This document shows, one piece after another, positions 1 through 9,800 of a DNA stretch of 64,000 nt. The stretch comes from Oscillatoria sp. SIO1A7 (lineage in GTDB: Bacteria; Cyanobacteriota; Cyanobacteriia; Cyanobacteriales; Laspinemataceae). The stretch is from contig JAAHFN010000022.1 of NCBI GenBank assembly GCA_010672965.1, positions 241,392 through 305,391 on the forward strand. Direction: 5' to 3'. The notes under the pieces are model-generated. The model was not told the DNA's origin, searched no databases, and worked only from the letters and a program-made list of their open reading frames with translations. A program made the position numbers and the translations under genes. How positions within the stretch are numbered: the first letter of the stretch is position 1; the number at the start of each line of letters is the position of its first letter.

Positions 1-724
1 TGGGTTTGCTCCATTCCATTCCCCATTCCCCATTCCCCAATGCCGGAGGCATTTTCGCAATATGGCAATGCACCAACTCCATCGGGTCGCTGGTTGCAAA
101 AGGAAGCTTCCCGGTTAGCAGTTCAAAAAAAGTTACCCCCAAGGAATAGAAATCCGTCCGATAGTCGATGCCTCTATTCATGCGTCCTGTTTGCTCGGGG
201 GAAATATAGGCGAGGGTTCCTTCCAGGACGTTGGGATTGATGAGTTGTTGTTGTTCTTTGGGCAGCAAGCTGGATATGCTGAAGTCGATTAGCTTGACTT
301 GGCGGGTTTCCGGGCGGATGAGAATATTGGCGGGTTTGATATCTTTGTGGATTACGCGCTCCCCGCTCAGATACTGCAGGGCGTCCGCCAGTTGGATGGC
401 AATGGAAAGAAATTCGGCTAGGTTTGGCTCTCCTTGCTGCCAGTAATCAGAAAGAGCGATCGCCTCATCATCGGGCATCACCAGAGCATAACCATTGCCG
501 TAGCGTTCTAGGGCAATGGGTCTAACGATATGGGGATGTTCCAGATGGCTCGCTATGATGTATTGATTGCGAAATTGGACTAGCTCTTTGAAATTGGGAT
601 GAGGATTGCGCAGGATTTTGATTATGACCGGCTGGCGATCGCCAATGCGCATACCGCGATAGACTTCTGTTCGCTTGCCTTGATAGAGGTTGTCCTTTAG
701 ATGATACTTAGAGAGAACTAGCAT
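1..724 (-). CDS. Ser/Thr kinase-AAA-GAF-histidine kinase paralogue (3' end outside window)
   Basis: This is the N-terminal 241 residues of a third copy of the giant signalling protein that follows it. Translation from the ATG at 724-722 gives a protein-kinase domain almost collinear with the copy ending at 12303: the ATP-lysine segment IIKILRNPHP, HKDIKP in place of HRDLKP, IDFS in place of DFG, and [11 protein letters not shown] in the activation segment. The frame stays open to the window edge. It leaves the kinase domain after the MPPAL motif through a short heptamer-derived Gly/Asn/Trp/Glu stretch. Its first 120 residues and its upstream DNA resemble the copy starting at 12303 more than the middle copy, which points to a tandem duplication. 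The rest of the protein (AAA, GAF, histidine kinase) is presumed from the paralogues. Confidence 0.85.
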   Translation of the reverse strand, partial: MLVLSKYHLKDNLYQGKRTEVYRGMRIGDRQPVIIKILRNPHPNFKELVQFRNQYIIASHLEHPHIVRPIALERYGNGYALVMPDDEAIALSDYWQQGEPNLAEFLSIAIQLADALQYLSGERVIHKDIKPANILIRPETRQVKLIDFSISSLLPKEQQQLINPNVLEGTLAYISPEQTGRMNRGIDYRTDFYSLGVTFFELLTGKLPFATSDPMELVHCHIAKMPPALGNGEWGMEWSKP

Positions 725-771
725 TATCTTGTAATAATAGATTGTTTTGTTCTTGTTCTGTCTTGTTCTAT

Positions 772-794
772 TATAGCGGTTCTCAAATTATTCT
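772..794. repeat. Family A element, left-end fragment
   Basis: A lone copy of the family A end (TATAGCGGTTCTCAAAT) lies upstream of the first kinase gene. The same position upstream of the gene starting at 12303 carries a short element with both ends. The next ~50 bases (ctaacaattgattatcg and onward) are also shared between the two upstream regions. Confidence 0.6.
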
Positions 795-898
795 ATAGAT
801 CGCTTTTGAGCTGGAGGCTAACAATTGATTATCGTCACAGAACAGGAGCGATTGCAGTAGCCTTTCAGATTGTTATAGGACTTGAGGAATTCTCTAAT

Positions 899-3800
899 CT
901 ATACGGGAATTTCTAGCGTAAATTCCGTACCAACTCCCGGTTCGGAAATACAGTGCAATTGCCCGCCATGTTGCTCGGTGACTATTTGGTAACTAATCGA
1001 CAAACCCAGTCCGGTTCCTTGACCCACTGGCTTGGTAGTGAAGAAGGGATCGAATGCTTTCTGACAAACCCTCGCGCTCATTCCCGGCCCGTTGTCGGCA
1101 ATGCGAATTCTGATGGTTTGCGCGTCCCCCATCTCCGTGGCGATGCGAATTTCGGGACTCTTGCCAGCATACGATGCGCTTAAAACATCGATCGCATTGC
1201 TGAGAATATGTAAAAATACTTGGTTGAGTTGACTTGCGTAGCAGTTTACTAGGGGTAGTTTCCCGTAGTTTTTGACTATAGCAATTTCCGGGCGATCTCC
1301 CAGCGCTTTAAGGCGATGTTGCACGATTGTTAAGGTATTCTCCAATCCTTCGTGGATGTCCGCCTGCTTTCTATCCGCTTCGTCTAGGCGGGAGAAGTTT
1401 CGCAACCCCAGCACAATATTTCTAATGCGATCGCTCCCATTTTTCATGGAATCGAACAGTTTTGCCAAGTCAGAGCGCAAAAACTCCAGATTAATCTCCT
1501 CCATCTTCTCTTCTATAGCTTCGCTGGCATTGGGCCATTCCTCCTCGTAAAGCCTCAGCAGTTCCAGCACGTCTTGGAAATATTCGCGAGCGTGACCGAC
1601 ATTCCCCGAGATAAAGCTGATGGGGTTATTGATTTCATGGGCAATCCCCGCCACCATTTGTCCCAAAGAAGACATTTTTTCCGTTTGGATTAATTGCGCT
1701 TGAGTCCGCTGCAATTGCACCAGAGTTTCTTGCAAGTCAAGGTTTTTCTCCTGTAGCTCCTCGGTTCTTTGCTCCACTTGGGCTTCCAGGTTGTGGCTGT
1801 AGTCCGATAGGCGACTGTAAAGACGAGCATTTTCTATAGATATGGCAGCTTGGGCGGTCAGCAGGTTGAGAACTTCAATGCGATCGGGGGTGAAGGCATC
1901 TGCGATCGCGCGGTTTTCGAGATAGAGAATGCCAATTAATTTGCCGATATGGAGAATGGGGGTGCAGCAGAGACTTAGGGGTTGCTCTTGGCTCAGGTAT
2001 GGGTCTCCCGCGAAAGTCGTCTCTTTTTCTAACTGATTAATAAGTACGGTCTTAAGAGTCCGTTTGACAGTATTGATTATGCTAGTGGGCAGACTTTTGG
2101 TTTGGTCGCTAGATAGCTGACAACTATCATTAGTGCAGATTGCGGCGATAACCCAATTGCCTTCGTTATTTAAAATTAAGGCTCCTTTATCGGCTCCGGC
2201 ATTTTCGAGGACGACCCCCATCAATTTAGAGAGCAAGGCATCTAGAGATATTTCCGAGGATATCGCTTGGGAGGCTTTGATGGCGGAGGCGAGGTCGAGG
2301 ACGGAGGTATTAGAGGTGACCGTACCCAGGGTTTGGGTGGTGATGCCGGGATTGCTGGGACTCGGGCGATATTGAGACTGTTGCAATATGGGCAGCAGAA
2401 GTCGGGGATATTTTTCTTCTAGTTGCTCTATCTTAGCCTTGGCTCCCCAACGAGCGTAGCAATAGTAGGCATCCTGCATATAGCTTGCAGCAAATTTTTC
2501 TTTGCCCCAATTGAGGTAAAATTTCGCTGCCAGTTCGTTGGCCAGGGCTTCTTCTTGGACATATTCGTTTTCTTTGGCTCCGGCTATAGCGCGATCGTAG
2601 ATTTCCGCCGCCTCGAACCGCTTGCCCAAAACCCGATGCTTCTCTGCTTGCATCAGTTCCCATTTGTGCAAATAATTCATCGGCGCGTGACTCGCCCAAT
2701 TTTGCATCTTTTCCAGGTTGGTTTCTACTCGCTGCAAAAACTCGTCTCGCTCTGTAGGAGAAAGGCGATCGCACAGAGCTAACATAGTCAGAGCATCGTA
2801 AAAATAAAACGTTGGAATGTGAGCTAATCCCGTTAGCGCCCCCAAATATTTTTCTCCCTCTCTTGCATGGCTTAAAGCTTTTTCATAATTTTCTAGCAGA
2901 CATGCAACTATTAGACCACACATATGAAAATTGCAGGTCCCCGTTAAATCCCTGGTACGCTCGTGCAGGGGCAGCATCTCCTCCTCGTTGTAAGCACTTC
3001 CCAGAAATCTTGTCGGTTCTTCAGCATTTCCCAGCAAATTTAAAACAGCCTGCCAATAAGTTCTCAACCAAATTGTTACTGTCTGCTGGTTGATAGATTT
3101 TAGAGCCTCTATGGAATTAGCCATTTCTGCTTCCAAATCCCGGAGATTATCGCCCTTAAAAAAGGAATAATAAGGAACGTTGACTATTGAATAGCCTGCA
3201 TATTCTAAATCTCCGGTTGCTAGTCCCTTCGCCACAGCTTCCCGGAAAACTGGTAAGGTATTGCTCAAATGCTCTTGCCAAGGCTGGATAAAAGCGCCGA
3301 ATATATTCAAGACCTTGGCTTCAACCTCTCTAGCGTTTAACTTATCTAATAGCTTTAAAGCTAATTGCCCGAATTTATAACCGGCATCCAGGTCTCCAAA
3401 CACGCCACAAAGCATTAGGCCGTGAATAGAATAGCCCACTGCAGATATAGCAGAGTTTCCATATTTTAGGGACAAATTGACCATCTCCAAGATCATAGGT
3501 GGCATCATTTCTGGAGAACCAATATAAGCCGCAGTCCATACGGTGGATAAAATTTTCATTGCCCCTAGGCGATAGCCATCTGTCATAACGGGAAGTTCGA
3601 TTAATTCCTCAATCGATTTTCCTTGTAAATTATTGGTAATCTCTGCCATTTTTGCGCCTATGTCCGATTCGGTCGGCTGTGAAGGCAATTCCGTTCCCAA
3701 CTGTTTGAGAATATCCAGTCCGAGGGCGATCGCTTCGATTACTTGTGTTTGGACAATTTTAGCAACTATCTTAATTTCGTAGATTTTTACCTTGTTCAAT

Positions 3801-6379
3801 ACATGCTTGGCTCGGTCTAAAACTATCGTCGCCAATCTCTCCATTGCCTCAAAGTCGCCGCTTAAATATGCTGCGTCCGTTGCTTCCGTGTAAATCTCTA
3901 GCACCAATTGGTAATCTTTTTGCCAAATATCGCCAACCAGCATTTCTCGCGCTACATTTAAATACTGAACAGCCGCGCTGTAAGCCGTTGATTTTTTTGC
4001 TTTCCGTCCCGCTGCTAAGTTTAAAGTGGCTAATTCTTCTTTCGCTGCAATATCGGCAATTAATTCTCGACCGACATTCAACTGGTTCACAATATCAAAA
4101 ATCTTTTCCTCCTGGTTCTCTGGAGGAATATTATTGAATAGTAGATAGCCTATTTTCAAGTGAGTTTTCTGTTTGGCCGCTTCTGGAATCAGAGAATAAG
4201 CCGCCTGCTGGACGCGATCGTGTAAGAAACGATAGGATACTGTTATTGTATTAGCTGCTGCCTCCTCTACATCCCCTTGGAAAAATTTATAAGCTTCGCT
4301 AATGGGTATAATCAGTTCTTCTTTAAGCGCAATCCAAATATCGGCGGCAACCTCCTCGGAGGATGCTTCTGCAACCACTGCCAAAGTCTCCAGCTCGAAC
4401 TGATTGCCAATACAAGCCGCTAACTTCAACAGATTCTGGGTGGCTTCAGGCAACAAGGCCAAGCGCCCCGCCATGAACTCAACCACATCATCGGTCAGAG
4501 CCGCATCGCGCACCTTAACGAGTTCGCATTCCCAATAACCAAAATTAAAATTAAACTTAATTAGCTCGTCTTGATGCAACCCTTTTAAGAACTGAGTTGC
4601 AAAGAATGGGTTGCCTTGCGTTTTTCGAGCGGTTAACTCCGCCAGGGGTCGCGCAACTTCTTCGCTACAACTGAGGGTTTCTGCTACCAGTTGGTTAATG
4701 CAATCTAGGACTAATGGCTCTAGGACTATTTTGGAAATAGTCGCTTCAGTTTTCTCCAGTTCGCTTAAGGTCAGCGTCAAAGGATGCCCTGGAAACACTT
4801 CATTATCTCGGTACGCACCCAGCAACAATAAGTATCCCGTATCGCGATCGCCCATCAAGACTTTCATCAAGTTCAGCGAAGCCGAATCCGCCCACTGCAA
4901 ATCGTCCAAAAATATCGTCAGGGGATTTTCTGGAGTCGCCAATACTGCAATAAACTTTTGAAACAGCAAATTAAAGCGATTTTGCGCTGCACTCCCAGAT
5001 AGTTCTGGCACCGGCGGTTGTGAGCCGACGATTAGTTCCAGTTCGGGAATGACATCAACGATAACTTGCCCGCTTTCTCCGAGAGCCGAGAGTATTTTCG
5101 CTTTCCAGTTGGCTAGCTGTGCATCCGATTCCCCGAGCAACTGTCCCATCAAGTCTCGGAAGGCTTGTACGAAAGCACTCAAGGGAATATTGCGGTTAAA
5201 TTGGTCGAATTTTCCTTTGATGAAATAGCCCCGCGCTTCGACGATGGGCTTGTGAACTTCTGACACTACGGCGGTTTTGCCAATTCCCGAAAAACCCGCC
5301 ACCAGCATCATTTCGATCGCGCCCTTGGCAACCCCTTCAAAAGCGGCGAGCAGGCTTTGTACTTCTTTTTCCCGTCCGTAGAGTTTCTCGGGAATTAGGA
5401 AGCGAGAGCATAAGTCCCGCTCTCCCAGAACAAATGTAGTAATTTCTCCAGTTGTTTCCCATTCTTGCAGGCATCGCTCTAGGTCGTGCTTCAATCCCAA
5501 AGCACTCTGATAGCGCTCTTCTGCATTCTTCGCCATCAACTTCAGAACAATATTTTCAATCGCTTGAGGAATTGCTATCCCATTCCCCATCTTCCCCCCT
5601 CCCGGGAGGGGGGTTACGGGGATGGGTTTGCCCAATTCCCAATTCCCAATTCCCAATTCCCAATTCCCAATTCCCAATTCCCCATTAGCCAATGCCGGAG
5701 GCATTTTCGCAATATGGCAATGCACCAGCTCCATCGGGTCGCTGCTTGCAAAGGGCAGCTTCCCGGTCAGTAGTTCAAAAAAAGTCACTCCCAAGGAATA
5801 GAAATCCGTGCGATAGTCGATTCCTCTATTCATGCGTCCGGTTTGTTCCGGGGAAATATAGGCGAGGGTTCCTTCCAGGACGTTGGGGTTGATGAGTTGT
5901 TGTTGCTCTCTGGGCAGCAAACTGGCGATGCTGAAGTCGATAAGTTGGACTTGGCGAGTTTCCGGATGAATTAGGATGTTGGTGGGTTTGATATCTTTAT
6001 GAATTATGCGCTGCTCGCTCAGATAATGTAGGGCAACTGAGATTTGTATGGCAATAGAAAGAAACTCGCCAAGGGAACGATCCGACTCTTGCCAATAGTC
6101 CCAAAGAGCGATCGCGCCATCATCGGGCATCACCAGAGCATAACCATTGCCGCAGCGTTCTAGGGCAATGGGTCTAACGATATGGGGATGTTCCAGATGG
6201 TCCGTTATTATGTATTGATTGCGGAATTGGACTAGCTCATTAAAACTTGGGTGAGGATTCCGTAGAACTTTAACGATCGCCGGCTCCCTATTTATTCCTC
6301 TAATAGCTCGATATACTATCGTGCGAGTTCCTTCATAAATAATTCTTTCTTCTTTATACTTATCTATATTGAGCATCAT
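899..6379 (-). CDS. Multidomain Ser/Thr kinase-AAA ATPase-TPR-GAF-histidine kinase
   Basis: This 1826-residue cytoplasmic signalling protein combines a Hanks-type kinase with a histidine kinase. Kinase domain (about 10-310): Lys37 in [11 protein letters not shown] at 127-129, DFS at 148-150 in place of DFG, then [14 protein letters not shown] module: LYGREKEV, then Walker A GFSGIGKT at about 362-369 and Walker [10 protein letters not shown] helical TPR-like stretch fills about 780-1300. A GAF domain (about 1390-1530) ends in [15 protein letters not shown] coiled coil leads to the H-box [16 protein letters not shown], the N-box LSNAIDVL and the G-boxes DNGPGM and [12 protein letters not shown]. 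The family is common in filamentous cyanobacteria and usually of unknown stimulus. Oddity: residues 231-268, a loop of the kinase C-lobe, are encoded by tandem GGGAATT heptamers plus a GGGAGGGG palindrome and differ in length among the three paralogues. Confidence 0.95.
5581..5687. repeat. Heptamer and palindromic repeat inside a kinase gene
   Basis: Tandem ATTCCCA heptamers (5634-5686) follow a CCCTCCCGGGAGGGG palindrome (about 5597-5611). Both lie in frame in the middle kinase gene. Three heptamers make 21 nt, read as the seven-residue unit GIGNWEL on the coding strand. The same loop in the neighbouring copies (11587-11620 and 1-40) carries shorter versions. Confidence 0.85.
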
Positions 6380-6816
6380 CGTGGGTATTAAAATCAGCTT
6401 AAGCAGCAGCGTTGCACGACAATATTATAAAACATTGCAGTTGGGGATGAGGGTCAAAAATTAATTTAGGGGAACATTGCCTTCCTTGCTTGGGGTTTGC
6501 AAAAGCGCGATCGCTTGCCTTCCCACTTATGCCGCCTTCAATTCTACGCGAATAAAGGCAAAGAGCGATCGCGCTCTTCTAGAATTATTCTAGCGATATC
6601 TTGCCAAAATATCCTCCCTTCAAAGAAAAGTAAGCTTATCTAAAAAAACTAGACGAGCTTAGGTGGCTGGGAAAGAAAGTACCGCTCGTCCGGCCTGTCA
6701 AAAGACGACTTCCCCTCCTGGGAGGGGCTAGGGGTGGGTTGCGGGCGGTGTGGGTAAGACTTGCGGAACCCCACCCCCTAACCCCTCCCAGGAGGGTATC
6801 GGAAGTAATGTTCGCA
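6380..6816. repeat. Intergenic region with inverted repeat between two kinase genes
   Basis: No gene is supported here. It contains several HIP1-like sites and a strong inverted repeat, with arms at about 6714-6738 (cctcctgggaggggctaggg) and 6771-6797 (ctaacccctcccaggagg). It lies just beyond the stop of the kinase gene ending at 6817, so it could act as a terminator or be another small mobile palindrome. A similar arm occurs at 33700-33725. Confidence 0.6.
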
Positions 6817-9800
6817 TTAGGTATCTTCATTATCAGAAATTACCTTACCTTCAATTGGTAGCGCGATCGCAAATTCCGTACCAACTCCCGGTTGAGAAAT
6901 ACAGTGCAACTGCCCGCCATGTTGCTCGGTGACTATTTGGTAACTAATCGACAAACCCAGCCCGGTTCCTTGACCCACTGGCTTGGTAGTGAAGAAGGGA
7001 TCGAATGCTTTCTGACAAACCCGAGGGCTCATTCCCGGCCCGTTATCGGCAATGCGAATTCTGACGGTTTGCGCGTCTAGCACCTCCGTGGCGATGCGAA
7101 TTTCGGGACTCTTGCCAGCATCCGACGCGCTTAAAACGTCAATAGCATTGCTGATAATATGCAAAAACACTTGGTTTAGTTGACTTGCGTAGCAGTTTAC
7201 TAGGGGTAGTTGAGCGTAGTTTTTGACGATAGTAATTTCCGGGCGCTCTCCCAGAGCTTTGAGGCGATGTTGCACGAGAGTTAAAGTATTCTCCAATCCT
7301 TCGTGGATGTCCGCCTGCTTCCTGCCCGCTTCGTCCAGGCGGGAGAAGTTTCGCAACCCCAAGACAATATTTCTAATGCGATCGCTCCCATTTTTCATAG
7401 AATCCAACAGTTTTTCCAGATCCTCGCGCAAAAACTCCAGATTCATCTCCTCCACCTTCTCTTCTATAGCTTCGCTGGCATTGGGCCATTCCTCCTCGTA
7501 AAGCCTCAGCAGTTCCAGAAACTCTTGGAAATATTCGCGAGCGTGACCGATATTACCCGCGATAAAGTTAATAGGGTTATTGATTTCGTGGGCAATCCCC
7601 GCCACCATTTGTCCTAAAGAAGACATTTTTTCCGTTTGGATTAATTGCGCTTGAGTCCGCTGCAATTGCACCAGAGTTGCTTGCAAGTCAAGGTTTTTCT
7701 CCTGTAGCTCCTCGGTTCTCTGCTCCACTTGGTCTTCCAGGTTGTGGCTGTAGTCCGATAGGCGACTGTAAAGACGAGCATTTTCTATGGATATGGCAGC
7801 TTGGGCGGTCAGCAGGTTGAGGACTTCTATGCGGTCTGGGGTGAAGGCATCTGTAGCGAGGTTATTTTCGAGATAGAGAATGCCGATTAATTTGCCGATG
7901 TAGAGGATGGGGTTGCAGCAGAGACTGAGGGGTTGCTCTTGGCTGAAGTATGGGTCGCTCGCGAGGTTTTTTTCTTGTTCGACATTGTTGACGAATAGGC
8001 TCTGCTGCGTCCGTTTGACGGTATTGATAATACTACTGGGGAGATCGGCTCGGTCTAGGTTAATGGTGGTGGTTAGCTGACAGTTATCGTTCGCGCATTG
8101 AGCAACGGTTTCCCAAGTACCCTCGTTGTTTAATATTAAAGCTGCTTTATCAGCTCCGGCATTTTCTCTGACGATGCGAATCAATTTATAGAGCAAGGCA
8201 TCCAGTTCGATTTCCTCGGAGAGAGCTTGGGAGGCTTTGATAGTAGAGGTGAGATCGAGGTTGGAACCGGTGCTACTGAGTGTGAATAGGCTTGGATTGG
8301 AGGATCGCGAGAAGCTGGCATTGGGGCTACTAGGTTCGGCTAGTTGGAGGATGGGAGTAAGGAGTTGGGGATATTTCGCTTCAAGTCTATCGGTCTTAGC
8401 CTTAGCTCCCCAGCGAGCGTAGCAATAGTAGGCTTCCTGCATATAGCCAGCGGCAACTTTGTCTTTGCCCCAGTCCAGGTAGAATTTGGCCGCCAGCTCG
8501 TTGGCTAATGCTTCTTCTTGGAGATATTCGTTTTCTTTGGCTCCGGCTATGGCGCGATCGTAGAAATCTCCGGCTTCATATTTTTTGCCTAAAACTCTAT
8601 ATTTTTCTGCTTCGACTAGCTGCCATTTATGCAAATAATTCATTGGGGCATATTCTGCCCATAATTTTAAATTAGCCTGATTGTTTTCTACTTGTCCCAG
8701 TTCAGCTTCGATATCTAGATCGTATTCGGTTATTGCAGCTAAAGCGATCGCGGAATCATAAAAATAAAACCCTGCTTCAACAACTGTTGCAAACCCTCCA
8801 GCTATATACTTTCTTGCCTGGATAGCATCAGATTTAGCTCGTTCCACATCTGCAAACATAAATCTCAAAAACAACCTGTGAATATAAAAATAAAAAATAC
8901 GAGTAGCATCGTGAGAATCTAATAGTTCTGAGATCCACATTTTTTCATTGTTTTTATCTACAATTTTTAAATTGCCACCATCTATGTTGCTTAATAAAAA
9001 TACTATTGTTTCCCAAATTATAGAACAATATTTTTCACTGATTAGCTTAAACTTCTTGACCAGTTCGAGTAAAGAAAAGACTGTAAATTCCAATTCTTTC
9101 AAGGGTTGACCAGACCAAAAAGAATTGAGGCAGAGTCCTTGACTGTGATGGCCGACGTACTCCAGCTTGCCTGTTTCTAATGCAGCTTGATAGCCTGCTT
9201 GTAAAATTGGCAGGGTCTCTCGCAGATGATGTTGGTGATGATACAAAAATAATCCAACGGGTACAAAGGTTATAGCCGGAATATTTTTGTCCTTGGCGCT
9301 AGAAGCTAAACGATAGGCTAATTGGCCAAATTGATTTCCGATCGCAAGATTTTTTTTAAACTGAAGTATAAACATTCCATAGTCCGCATAACCAGTCGAT
9401 GAAACAGGACTATTACCGTACTGAAGCGATAATTTGGTCTGGAGGCTAGCTAACAAAGGAAAGAGAGGAGAACTTGCTAGATAACAAGCCGGAATCATTC
9501 TGGAAGCGATTTTGACGATCGCCAGTTTTTCGGGATTTACCATTACTGGAAGCTGCAATAACTCCTCTATACTGCGATCGCCTATAGAGGCTTGGATTTC
9601 TTCTATTTCCCGTTCCAGCTCCACTGGAGTTATCGGCTCGGGAAACTCAACTCCAAATTCCTTCAAGACAGACTGACCGTAAGCTATAGCATCCAAAAAC
9701 TTATGTTGAGTAGTCAATGCTTGGATCTCTATCGTATAAACTTCTAGTTTATCCAAGGTTCTTTTGCCATTCTTCATTACTGCCTGTATCCATCTGTCCA

